DNA of 44,614 bases from Flavobacteriaceae bacterium (lineage in GTDB: Bacteria > Bacteroidota > Bacteroidia > Flavobacteriales > Flavobacteriaceae). Position numbers and translations under genes: made by a program. The stretch covers positions 1 through 44,614 of the forward strand of contig JAHEHE010000013.1 of assembly GCA_024644725.1 (NCBI GenBank), given 5' to 3'. Shown here in pieces: positions 32,593-41,535 of the stretch (positions are counted from its first letter, which is position 1; every line of letters begins with the position of its first letter). The notes beneath the pieces are model-generated. The model saw only the letters and a list, made by a program, of their open reading frames with translations, had not been told where the DNA came from and did not search any database.

Positions 32593-35500
32593 TTAATAAT
32601 TAACGTAAACCCAACCCTTAGCAGGTTTTGTATTTCCTCCATCATTGAAATCAATCAAATAGAAATAGGTTCCGGCCGGAACGAGCTCTCCTTTGCTCAA
32701 GGTCATGTTACCGGTTGATCTTCCGTCCCACCATACAGGATTTGAACTGCCGTTGTTGTTATACTTGTAAACGCTGTTGCCCCATCGATCGAATACTTCC
32801 ATTTTGAAATCCGGTGTCTCTATTAATCCTGGGATGAGGAATACATCGTTGCTTCCGTCACCATTGGGTGAGAAACCATTCGGTATGATTCCGGTATCGA
32901 AAATCAATCGGACCGCATCTGAGATCAACTCAGGGTTGGGATCACAAGCAAAATCATAGGATGTGAGCACCACGCGATAACGATTGCCCTCTAAGCGTCC
33001 GCGCGCTCCAGCAATGGTCAGGCGATCCGTATTTACACCGCTGTACTGATCACTGTTCATCAGGTCTGTCCAGTTGGCTCCACCGTCTGAGCTTTCTTGC
33101 CACTGGAATGCTGAAGCTGAGCCTGAAACCTCAAAAACAGCATCCTCACCCAGGGAAACAGTCGCGTCAACCGGCTGATTCGCTATGGATGATGGTGAAC
33201 CTGCTTCCTGGAAGTCAAATGTTCCGTTGTTGTTGTTGTCATTCGGAGTTGTGTAACCGCCCTGTCCGACAACCTGTCCGTCAGCGTCAACGCTCACGGG
33301 TGAAGTTCCTAGAATACCATCTCCGTCCGGATCCGGATTTGAACCTGGATCGCTAATGTCTCTCAAGGCCTCAATCACGTCATCACAACCGTCACCATCT
33401 GAATCCAAACTTATTCTGTCAGGTGTGCCGTCGTTATTGGAATCTGTATCTTCACCCTCAACCGAATCGTAAATACCATCGTTGTCATCATCGATGTCAA
33501 CTATATCGAATACGCCGTCATTGTCGGTATCTGCCAATGTGTTGTATGTAACCGAATCTGAAATATCTCCGGGATCACAAGCGTAGGCTACATTGGTAGC
33601 CACTACCCTGTAGAAGTCGAAGTAATTCGGGATCAACAAGTTGGATACGGTAAGACTATTGGTTGTTGTGCCACTGTAAGTCGCATCATCCGTCAGATCG
33701 GTCCAGTTCACGCCATCCGTGCTGACTTGCCACTGGTAACCGGTTCCGTCACTGTCAACCGTAAAGGTTGCGCTGCCATTGAGTATGAAGTCCTGATCAA
33801 CGGGTTGCGTTGAAATGGTTGCTCCTGAGCCGGCTTCCTGGAAGTCACGTACTCCATTGCCGTCCAGATCGTTCGGAGGTGTGTAACCATCCGTTCCGCT
33901 GGTCACCTGTCCATTGGCATCAACCGTTACTGGGGCACTTCCAAGCTCACCATCCCCATCACCATCGGTGAATCCGGCTTCTGTGACGTCAAAGCATCCA
34001 TCCGAGTCTGAATCCAGTTGAATCCTGTCAGGTGTTCCGTCATTATCTGTGTCGCGATCAGTTATACCGTCATCCTCGACTGAATCGAGAATACCGTCAT
34101 TGTCATCATCAACATCCACCAGGTCAGGCACACCGTCATTATCAGTATCATCAAGCAGCACAAAACCGACCACATCGGATGTAGTCACCGGGTCACAAGC
34201 ATAGGCGACATTGTTCACCAAAACCCTGTACTGGTATGACAAAACAGATACATCCAGGTTGCTAACTGTCAAATCAGCGGTTGTTGTTCCCGCATAGTTT
34301 CCTCCATCAGCCAATGGGTTCCATGTGGTTCCACCATCCTGGCTCTCTTCCCATTGGTACGTGTCTGCCGTTGCAACGACAGAGAAAGTAACACTGTTTC
34401 CAGGTAAAAACTCCTGGTCAACAGGTTGTGTTGTAATTGCTGCTGCCGCTCCCGCTTCCTGGAAGTCTGGCGTTCCGTTTCCGTCGAGGTCATTCGGTGC
34501 GGTATAGCCATCTGAGCCACTCGTTACCTGACCGTTGGCGTCCACGGTTACCGGAGCGTCGCCCAATTGTCCGTCTCCATTGTCATCTGTAAATCCGGCT
34601 TCTGTTACATCAAAACAAGCATCATCGTCGGCATCCAAATCAATTCGGTCCGGATTGCCGTCACCATCCGTGTCGCGATCAACGACACCGTTGTCTTCAA
34701 CCGAGTCCAAAATACCGTCATTGTCGTCATCGACGTCAAGGATATCCACCACACCATCTCCATCAAAGTCATTCAAGGCTGCGAATCCAACCTCTGCAGA
34801 AGTAGTAATAGGATCACATGCATAAGCGATATTGTTTACCACGACTCTGTATTGATAAGTCGCCTTGCTGATGTCTGAATTTGTAATGCTGAGATCCGCG
34901 GTAGTCGTTCCTGCATAGTCTCCGCCATCGGCGAGTGGGATCCATGTGGTTCCGCCATCCTGGCTCTCTTCCCACTGGAAGGTATCCGCTGTGGCCACCA
35001 CGCTGAAGGTATTGACCCCGATCACCAAAGGCTGGTCAACCGGTTGTGTAGTGATCGTTGCTGAGGCACCGGCTTCCTGGAAATCAGGCGTTCCGTTTCC
35101 ATCTAAATCATTCGGTGGGGTATATCCATCGGTTCCACTGGTAACCTGTCCATCTGCGTCAACCGCGACCGGGAAGTCACCCAGGAATCCATCTCCGTTC
35201 ACATCCGTGAATCCCGCTTCGGTCACGTCAAAGCAACCGTCAGAATCCGCATCCAATTGAACGCGATCCGGGTTTCCATCACCATCGGTGTCGCGATCTA
35301 CAACTCCGTTATCCTCAACGACATCCAGAATTCCGTCGTTGTCATCATCTACGTCTACTACGTCGAAAACACCATCACGATCAAAGTCACCCGGAGTGAC
35401 AAAGGTAGCCTCGGCTGACGTTGTTGTGGCATCGCAAGCAAAGGCGATGTTACTAACAATCACCCTGTAGCGATTAAACACTTTGCTGAAGTCAGGCGTA

Positions 35501-38500
35501 GACACGATAAGATCAGCTGTGGTCGTTCCGGCATAGTCTCCTCCATCAGTTAGTGGCACCCAGGTTACCCCGTTGTCGGTACTTTCTTCCCACTGATAGT
35601 CTCCATCTCCTGCCGCGACATCTGTCACAACCGAGAAGGTCGAACTTCCAGCCAGAACAAAAATCTGGTCTGTGGGCTGGGTTGTAATATTTGCAGCTGC
35701 TCCAGCTTCCTGGAAGTCAGCAGTTCCATTTCCGTTTAGGTCATTTGGAGGCGTATATCCATCCGTTCCGCTGGTCACCTGACCCGTAGCCGCATCAACA
35801 GTAACTGGTACATCTCCCAGTTGGCCGTCTCCATTTACGTCCGTAAAACCGGCCTCCGTTACGTCAAAACAGCCATCACCATCGGCGTCCAGGTCAATGC
35901 GGTCTACAAAACCGTCACCATCCGTGTCGCGATTCACGTCGCCATCCTCTTCTACTGTATCGAGGATCCCATCGTTGTCATCATCTATATCAACGATGTC
36001 AAATACGCCATCGAGATCGAAGTCATCCGGCGTGATATAACCTACGTCTATTGAAGTCACTGTTGGATCACAAGCGAAGGCAATGTTGCTGACAATCACT
36101 CTGTACCTAAAGGTCACCTTGCTTACGTCACTATTTGTTACCTGCAGGTCAGGTGTTGTGACTCCTGCATAGTCTCCTCCGTCTGCCAGAGGCACCCAGG
36201 TTGTGCCACCGTCCTGCGTCTCTTCCCATTGGTAAGTGTCAGCCGTGGCCACTACGCTGAAGGTCGAAACCCCTATGATCAGGTCCTGATCTGTTGGTTC
36301 TGTCGTAATTGTCGCTGCAGCTCCGGCTTCCTGGAAGTCAGGTGTGCCGCTGCCATCCAAATCGTTTGGTGGCGTGTACCCGTCCGTTCCACTGGTCACC
36401 TGGCCAGTAACTGGATCAACCGTAACTGGAGCATCTCCTAAGAAACCATCACCGTTCACATCCGTGAAGCCAGCTTCTGTTACATCAAAACAAGTGTCCC
36501 CGTCTGCATCCAAATCGATGCGGTCCGGGTTTCCGTCACCATCAGTATCACGATCGACGACACCATTGTCTTCGTCAACATCCAAAATTCCATCATTGTC
36601 ATCATCGACATCCACAATGTCAAAAACACCATCTAAATCAAAGTCATCTGGAATTATATACCCGACATCTACAGAAGTCACCGTCGGATCACAAGCAAAT
36701 GCGATATTACTCACGATTACCCTGTATCTGTATGTCAGTTTAGTCACGTCGCTATTAGTCACCTGGAGGTCAGGAGTTGTCGTTCCTGCATAGTCACCGC
36801 CGTCAACCAGAGGCACCCAGGTCACTCCACTATCCTGTGTCTCTTCCCACTGGTAAGTGTCACCTGTACCGACAACACTGAAGGTCGAAACCCCAATGAT
36901 CAAGTCCTGATCTGTAGGCTCCGTTGTAATCGTTGCACCCGTTCCAGCTTCCTGGAAGTCAGGTATGCTATTGCCATCCAGATCGTTCGGTGTTGTATAT
37001 CCATCTGTCCCACTGGTCACCTGCCCGTCGGCATCTACAGTTACCGGTGCGTCACCAAGTTCTCCGTCTAAGTCACCGTCAGTAAATCCAGCTTCTGTGA
37101 CGTCAAAACAGGCATCATTGTCAGAATCCAAATCAATGCGATCTGGAGTACCATCTCCATCTGTATCCCTGTCAACAACTCCGTTGTCTTCAACTGTATC
37201 GAATATCCCGTCATTGTCATCATCAACATCTATATCATCCGGCACACCGTCCAAATCAGTATCAAGATCAATTAGAAGCGTGTAATCTTCAACTTCCCCT
37301 CCTGTGGCGAACCCACCAAATGAGGCCTCTGTCAGGTCAGTATCACTGGTCAGTCTGAATCGGGCGTAGGTTTGTCCGGATTGGATATCTGCTCCAAGAG
37401 CTGTTATGTCCCAGTTCAGCGTGTAGATTGCCTGACCCGCATTGGCTGGCACCGAAAGGGTGCTGTATTCATCGGTGTCAAATCCACCACTGCCATCAAA
37501 ATCAATCCAAGCATGAACAAACACAGAGCCGCTGAAATTATTTATTACTGATATATCGATGTCGACACTCGTTGAGGACGTGGAAATTCCAAGGAATTCA
37601 TTCGGATCCACACCGTCTTCGTCATTGACGTTGTCATTGTCATCTCCATCCGCATCAACACTTGGGAAACCGTCGCCTTCAGCATCTTTTGCATTACCTA
37701 AAACGAATTGGTCTCTGTTCGGGTCATACAGGTGAACGGCACCTCCAGATGTCAATTGAGTACCATAACTCGCCGGAGCATCTCCCAGCTCAAAACCTTG
37801 AGGAGGTTCAATGGCCCAACCTTTATTCAGCAAACTGATATAGGCTGCAATACCGTTCTTTGTAATTACACCTCCGGTAGTATTCCTTAATCTCAAGTCC
37901 CCGTTTGAAAGCCCAAAACCATCAAGAGTATTCAATATGTCATCGATTGTTGCGCTCGTCAATGGTGCATTTGTAAGGTCAACTTCCCTTAATAATGGGG
38001 ATTGGGAAATGTCAAGAGTGGTTATTCCAATATCTCTGGCAGAAAGCTCCTCCAAATTCGGGTTGTTGCTAATATCCAGACTGGTCAAATTCAAATTCGC
38101 ATCCACATTGAGTATTTCCAAGTTTGGATTCTGACTCACATCAAGAGCAGTCAATTGGTTGCGCTGCAATTCCAACTCAACCAGCTGAGGATTCTGAGAA
38201 AGATCGATGGTAGTTAAAAGATTATCTGCCAAAAATAGCTCCTGCAGATTCGGTAAATCGGTCAAATCAATAGAAGTTATTTCCTGACCATAACCTGCAT
38301 CTGCCGTAACTGATGTGATAGAGTTGAAGATTGCCGGAGTGTTGGTCGTTTCAACAAAAATATCTCCGCCACCCGCATTGGAACTAAAATCGAAGACGGG
38401 TGTGTTCGTGTTATCTCGAGTATCGTTTACGGCGCCTGTAGCTGTCCAATCCATAAAAATAGAAGGGTTGCCAACCGCCACCTCCCAATTCGGATTGTCA

Positions 38501-38637
38501 GAAGTTGTAACAATGGTTAAAGTACTCTGAGAATAAACCATAGTACTCAAAAAGAATATGGCTAAAACAACCATTCTTTTCACTGGCAACCAAAAATCCA
38601 AGATTTCCGAATTGAATGGCAAGTAATCTCTTTTCAT
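32593..38637 (-). CDS. giant T9SS-secreted adhesin A with LRR, GEVED, seven TSP3/Ig units and type-B CTD
   Basis: A 2014-aa secreted protein. The long N-region (starting MKRDYLPF) precedes a signal peptide core VVLAIFFLSTMVYSQ. Domains in order: leucine-rich repeats about 110-240 (repeats like LTALDVSQNPNLE); GEVED domain about 280-460 (GDAPASYGTQL; VEDYTLLIDL); seven tandem ~207-residue units about 460-1910, each with acidic TSP3-like loops ([18 protein letters not shown]), one CFDVTEAGFTD cysteine and one IAFACDP cysteine within an Ig-like part; and the C-terminal T9SS type-B domain about 1914-2014 ([33 protein letters not shown]). Function inferred: calcium-stabilised surface adhesin. The ATG at 38637 begins the signal peptide; a later ATG at 38574 is possible. 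It is followed by porP and two ompA genes. Confidence 0.93.
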   Translation of the reverse strand: MKRDYLPFNSEILDFWLPVKRMVVLAIFFLSTMVYSQSTLTIVTTSDNPNWEVAVGNPSIFMDWTATGAVNDTRDNTNTPVFDFSSNAGGGDIFVETTNTPAIFNSITSVTADAGYGQEITSIDLTDLPNLQELFLADNLLTTIDLSQNPQLVELELQRNQLTALDVSQNPNLEILNVDANLNLTSLDISNNPNLEELSARDIGITTLDISQSPLLREVDLTNAPLTSATIDDILNTLDGFGLSNGDLRLRNTTGGVITKNGIAAYISLLNKGWAIEPPQGFELGDAPASYGTQLTSGGAVHLYDPNRDQFVLGNAKDAEGDGFPSVDADGDDNDNVNDEDGVDPNEFLGISTSSTSVDIDISVINNFSGSVFVHAWIDFDGSGGFDTDEYSTLSVPANAGQAIYTLNWDITALGADIQSGQTYARFRLTSDTDLTEASFGGFATGGEVEDYTLLIDLDTDLDGVPDDIDVDDDNDGIFDTVEDNGVVDRDTDGDGTPDRIDLDSDNDACFDVTEAGFTDGDLDGELGDAPVTVDADGQVTSGTDGYTTPNDLDGNSIPDFQEAGTGATITTEPTDQDLIIGVSTFSVVGTGDTYQWEETQDSGVTWVPLVDGGDYAGTTTPDLQVTNSDVTKLTYRYRVIVSNIAFACDPTVTSVDVGYIIPDDFDLDGVFDIVDVDDDNDGILDVDEDNGVVDRDTDGDGNPDRIDLDADGDTCFDVTEAGFTDVNGDGFLGDAPVTVDPVTGQVTSGTDGYTPPNDLDGSGTPDFQEAGAAATITTEPTDQDLIIGVSTFSVVATADTYQWEETQDGGTTWVPLADGGDYAGVTTPDLQVTNSDVSKVTFRYRVIVSNIAFACDPTVTSIDVGYITPDDFDLDGVFDIVDIDDDNDGILDTVEEDGDVNRDTDGDGFVDRIDLDADGDGCFDVTEAGFTDVNGDGQLGDVPVTVDAATGQVTSGTDGYTPPNDLNGNGTADFQEAGAAANITTQPTDQIFVLAGSSTFSVVTDVAAGDGDYQWEESTDNGVTWVPLTDGGDYAGTTTADLIVSTPDFSKVFNRYRVIVSNIAFACDATTTSAEATFVTPGDFDRDGVFDVVDVDDDNDGILDVVEDNGVVDRDTDGDGNPDRVQLDADSDGCFDVTEAGFTDVNGDGFLGDFPVAVDADGQVTSGTDGYTPPNDLDGNGTPDFQEAGASATITTQPVDQPLVIGVNTFSVVATADTFQWEESQDGGTTWIPLADGGDYAGTTTADLSITNSDISKATYQYRVVVNNIAYACDPITTSAEVGFAALNDFDGDGVVDILDVDDDNDGILDSVEDNGVVDRDTDGDGNPDRIDLDADDDACFDVTEAGFTDDNGDGQLGDAPVTVDANGQVTSGSDGYTAPNDLDGNGTPDFQEAGAAAAITTQPVDQEFLPGNSVTFSVVATADTYQWEESQDGGTTWNPLADGGNYAGTTTADLTVSNLDVSVLSYQYRVLVNNVAYACDPVTTSDVVGFVLLDDTDNDGVPDLVDVDDDNDGILDSVEDDGITDRDTDNDGTPDRIQLDSDSDGCFDVTEAGFTDGDGDGELGSAPVTVDANGQVTSGTDGYTPPNDLDGNGVRDFQEAGSGATISTQPVDQDFILNGSATFTVDSDGTGYQWQVSTDGVNWTDLTDDATYSGTTTNSLTVSNLLIPNYFDFYRVVATNVAYACDPGDISDSVTYNTLADTDNDGVFDIVDIDDDNDGIYDSVEGEDTDSNNDGTPDRISLDSDGDGCDDVIEALRDISDPGSNPDPDGDGILGTSPVSVDADGQVVGQGGYTTPNDNNNNGTFDFQEAGSPSSIANQPVDATVSLGEDAVFEVSGSASAFQWQESSDGGANWTDLMNSDQYSGVNTDRLTIAGARGRLEGNRYRVVLTSYDFACDPNPELISDAVRLIFDTGIIPNGFSPNGDGSNDVFLIPGLIETPDFKMEVFDRWGNSVYKYNNNGSSNPVWWDGRSTGNMTLSKGELVPAGTYFYLIDFNDGGNTKPAKGWVYVNY
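32905..37265 (-). repeat. seven tandem ~621-bp repeat units in adhesin A
   Basis: A shared landmark (plus-strand TTCCTGGAA/AGT, encoding the DFQEAG block) recurs at about 33205, 33835, 34456, 35074, 35707, 36328 and 36949. The spacings are 630, 621, 618, 633, 621 and 621 bp, all multiples of three. The units encode the TSP3-like plus Ig-like module. The four central copies are the most alike; the last copy (nearest the C-terminal domain) is the most diverged. Confidence 0.9.
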
Positions 38638-38711
38638 ATGATTAATTTTTAAGCAGGGAAATCCCGAGCAGGAGATTTCCAAATATTTTTGTTGGCCCAA
38701 TTATACACTAA

Positions 38712-38741
38712 GACTCACTTCATTTTTCAACAAAGTGAGTC
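38712..38741. promoter_or_regulatory. inverted repeat upstream of adhesin A
   Basis: GACTCACTT (38712-38720) and AAGTGAGTC (38733-38741) are a perfect 9-bp inverted repeat with a 12-bp AT-rich centre. It is 75 bp upstream of the adhesin A ATG, in the 268-bp gap before the ompA of cassette B. A weak TAnnTTTG-like TATAATTG (38705-38698) follows, with a TTG (38730-38728) in the loop. It could be an operator or a leader hairpin. Confidence 0.45.
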
Positions 38742-38822
38742 GTAATATTTATAAAATCAAGCCTTTAATTTTATAAGATTCGCTAGTATTTTCGAATAGT
38801 TTTCCCACATTCTATACCGTAT

Positions 38823-38846
38823 AAGCAAATATATAAAAATTTGCTT
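38823..38846 (-). terminator. weak AT-rich hairpin downstream of ompA (cassette B)
   Basis: AAGCAAAT / ATTTGCTT, a perfect 8-bp stem, lies 60 bp after the ompA stop without a clear T-tail. It may terminate the cassette B transcript weakly. The rest of the gap 38638-38905 is AT-rich with no coding sense. Confidence 0.3.
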
Positions 38847-38905
38847 CTTATCAATTTTTCCTTGTTTTTTTTCTAAATGAAATGTTAACAAGGTTTTAAA
38901 CAATA

Positions 38906-40510
38906 TTACTGGGGAGAAGGAACCAGCTCGAAACCACTTTCGTTGTTGATCGTGAACTCTGTTCTTCGATTCAATTGATGCTCTTCCTCAGAGCATTTCT
39001 TGCCATCAGCACAGTCATTCACCAGTTGGGTCTCGCCATAACCTGTAAAGGTTAACCTACTGGCATCTATTCCTTTAGAGACTATATAGTCCACCGTTGC
39101 CTTGGCCCGCTTCTCAGACAATTTCTGATTGTACTTGTCGCGGCCTCTAGAGTCGGTATGCGAACCGGCTTCAATGAGCAACTCAGGATACTCGTTCATG
39201 ACCTGGACCACCTTGTCCAGCTCTTTCGCAGCATCAGGGCGGATGTTATATTTGTCGAAATCGAAATAGATCGTATTGATATTGACTTTATTGGACACGA
39301 ATTGATCCGGCAGGTTGAGATCCACGCGCAAAGGGCCTACATCGATGTCATTGACCGTTCTAACGGCACGCTCATCATTCAAATAGCCCTTGTTCATACC
39401 CACTACGACAAAAGGCGAATTACAGAGTCTTGCATCGAAGCTGTATGAACCATCACTTCCGGATGTCACAGTTTGAAGAACTTCACCACTTTCATCGCGA
39501 AGCTCCACAGTAGCTCCCGCAATGGGCTCCTGGGAAGATTCGGATCGCACAAACCCTGATATTTCCTGGTCACAGTGAATGTAAAGCCCAGGGTTGGCGA
39601 GAAAGGAGTAGATATCATCGTCTCCCTTGCCCTCTTCTCGGTTCGAGGAATAGAAACCGCGATCTCTCTCATCATCAATGATGAAAGCAAAGTCATCGTC
39701 AACACTGTTGACCGGTTCCTCAAGGTTCAAAGGTGTCGATACCGTTGTATCGAAGATCTTACTCGCAAAAACATCGAGTTTTCCATATCCCGGATGGGTG
39801 TCCGAAGAAAAATATAGCACATTGTCCTTGTCTATATAGGGGAACATTTCCCTTCCTTTCGTGTTGATTTTGGGGCCGAGGTTACGCACTTCGCCAAAAG
39901 ATCCGTCCTCACGGATGTCGACCACATAGATATCTGTTTGGCCATATCCTCCAGGCATGTCTGACACGAAATACAACTTCTTGTCGTCATGACTCAGAGC
40001 AGGGTGTCCCAAGGAATACTCCACATCGTTAAAGGGTAGCTTCTCCTTTTCAATCCAATTTCCAGCCAAATCCAGGGAAGCCCGGAACAACTGTAAATTG
40101 TTTACTCCTGACGAGTCGGTCAAATATTTTTTCTCGTAATAGTTATTGGCGGTGTAATAAATTGTTTTCAAATCCTTTGTAACGGATACACCTGCCTCGT
40201 GATACTTGGTATTCACATCACCCGGCATCCTTTTTTTCTGGATTACCTGCCGGTCCTCAGTAATGAGACCCGTATAGAGATCCAAAAATTGCTGACCGCT
40301 TTCGGCCCACGTTTTTCGGATGATCATGGTATTTGTCGTAGGCGCCGCGAAGATGACTTTGTCTTTGCCGAGAAAGGCGGTTCCAAAGTCTGACTCCTTT
40401 GTGTTGATGTCCAGGTTTTTGATTGTGTATTCTCCAGGCGTGGTCACGAGTTGTGCCCAGGCTGGCACCATACATAAAATCAAAAGTAAAAACGTAATCG
40501 TTTTCTTCAT
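38906..40510 (-). CDS. OmpA family protein with PD40 repeats (cassette B)
   Basis: A 534-aa paralogue with the same layout as those of cassette A. The signal peptide is MKKTITFLLLILCMVPAWA. PD40 repeats follow (HPALSHDDKKLYFVSDMPGG; VLYFSSDTHPGYGKLDVFA; GFYSSNREEGKGDDDIY), then the CNA-B-like domain (EISGFVRSESSQEPIAG). The OmpA domain is about 405-525 (GSHTDSRGRDKYN; NRRTEFTI) with a short extra tail (SGFELVPSPQ). The two cysteines NDCADGKKC match the paralogues. It lies 42 bp after porP of the same cassette and about 270 bp before adhesin A. Confidence 0.9.
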   Translation of the reverse strand: MKKTITFLLLILCMVPAWAQLVTTPGEYTIKNLDINTKESDFGTAFLGKDKVIFAAPTTNTMIIRKTWAESGQQFLDLYTGLITEDRQVIQKKRMPGDVNTKYHEAGVSVTKDLKTIYYTANNYYEKKYLTDSSGVNNLQLFRASLDLAGNWIEKEKLPFNDVEYSLGHPALSHDDKKLYFVSDMPGGYGQTDIYVVDIREDGSFGEVRNLGPKINTKGREMFPYIDKDNVLYFSSDTHPGYGKLDVFASKIFDTTVSTPLNLEEPVNSVDDDFAFIIDDERDRGFYSSNREEGKGDDDIYSFLANPGLYIHCDQEISGFVRSESSQEPIAGATVELRDESGEVLQTVTSGSDGSYSFDARLCNSPFVVVGMNKGYLNDERAVRTVNDIDVGPLRVDLNLPDQFVSNKVNINTIYFDFDKYNIRPDAAKELDKVVQVMNEYPELLIEAGSHTDSRGRDKYNQKLSEKRAKATVDYIVSKGIDASRLTFTGYGETQLVNDCADGKKCSEEEHQLNRRTEFTINNESGFELVPSPQ

Positions 40511-40552
40511 ATTCGGGGAATTTTGGGTAAATTTAACAATATTTCAATAGAT

Positions 40553-41482
40553 CTAGAAAAATCTTGGGGATTTTAGATTCTTTTTGGTGAAATCAATATC
40601 ATATAATAGGAAAAGTTCATGCGCTCCTCCGGTTCTTGCATTGGAGAATTCAGAGACGGTGTAATCATAGGCATACCCTACCCGGAATGCACGCGTGACT
40701 CCGAAGTTGACAAGGAGACTTACAGCATCCTGCCACCTGTAGCTCGCTCCGAGCTCCAGACGATCATACATCAGGAAATTCGCATTGAGATCCCAGGACA
40801 ATGGGGCCCCGGTGACACCTTTGAACATCACTGAAGGCTTGAACTTCAGGGTGCTCGACAGATTGAATACGTAGCCACTTGTCAGGAAATAATGCACTTC
40901 CTCAGAAGCCTTGGTAAAGACGTTGTCCTTGTCCAGGTGTTCCGATTTCAAGATGTTTGGCACGGAAAATCCAACATAAAACTTATCGGTATAGTAATAG
41001 ACCCCAGCTCCGAAATTCGGGAAGGCCTCATTGATGTTTTCATCGAATAGCGGGTCATCTCCCGTTTGGGTTTGTGGCAAAGTCACATCCACCAGGTTGA
41101 CATTGAGAAGGGTTACCCCAGCTTTAAGACCAAAGGCAAGTCTTCCGTCCAGTGAAGTCGTAATGGTGTATGAAAAATCTGCATAAAGATTCTGCTCTTT
41201 AGCTGGCCCAATTTCATCAGCAATCATGGAGAGTCCCATCCCGACGCGTCTACCAACTGGTGCATGCGCATCGAAGGTCATGGTATTCGGCGCCCCGTTC
41301 ACATTGGTCCACTGGGTCCTTCCCAACATCCCAAGCGAAAGGGTTCCCCGAGATCCCGCATAGGCCGGGTTGACCACATTCATGTTGTACATGTATTGCG
41401 TGAATTGGGGGTCCTGCTGGCCAAACGTGTCGTTGAACCAAATCAGGAACAATACTAAAATTACTACTCTCGTTTTCATCAT
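40553..41482 (-). CDS. PorP/SprF family T9SS membrane protein (cassette B)
   Basis: A 309-aa protein, the same length as the cassette A copy and closely similar along its length. The signal peptide is near residues 1-22. The start of the mature chain is the PorP/SprF hallmark (DPQFTQYMYN, NPAYAGSRG), the middle is the same barrel strands (FGLKAGVTLL; YYYTDKFYVGFSVP), and the end is KSPRFF. By analogy with SprF it should serve secretion or surface attachment of adhesin B. It follows a strong hairpin and is 42 bp upstream of ompA. ATG at 41482 or the adjacent ATG at 41479 could be the start. Confidence 0.93.
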   Translation of the reverse strand: MMKTRVVILVLFLIWFNDTFGQQDPQFTQYMYNMNVVNPAYAGSRGTLSLGMLGRTQWTNVNGAPNTMTFDAHAPVGRRVGMGLSMIADEIGPAKEQNLYADFSYTITTSLDGRLAFGLKAGVTLLNVNLVDVTLPQTQTGDDPLFDENINEAFPNFGAGVYYYTDKFYVGFSVPNILKSEHLDKDNVFTKASEEVHYFLTSGYVFNLSSTLKFKPSVMFKGVTGAPLSWDLNANFLMYDRLELGASYRWQDAVSLLVNFGVTRAFRVGYAYDYTVSEFSNARTGGAHELFLLYDIDFTKKNLKSPRFF

Positions 41483-41501
41483 CTGAAAATTGTTATTTCT
41501 T

Positions 41502-41527
41502 AGCGGGCAGGTCTGCGCCTGCCCGCT
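41502..41527 (-). promoter_or_regulatory. strong intercistronic hairpin after adhesin B
   Basis: AGCGGGCAGG (41502-41511) and CCTGCCCGCT (41518-41527) form a perfect, GC-rich 10-bp stem with a six-base loop, 8 bp after the adhesin B stop. There is no T-run on the minus strand, so transcription probably continues to porP. Confidence 0.6.
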
Positions 41528-41535
41528 CCCTTTTT

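Noticed and set aside
36344-36793. Plus-strand Ser/Thr/Pro-rich reading frames, repeated across 34.3-37.3 kb
   Set aside because: They are the antisense of the Asp-rich adhesin A repeats (GAT/GAC read backwards gives Ser/Val). The same shadow returns in every unit and lacks any start signal or promoter.
32905-37265. Regular 621-bp repeats as a CRISPR or satellite array
   Set aside because: Units are far too long, in frame, and code for conserved protein domains.
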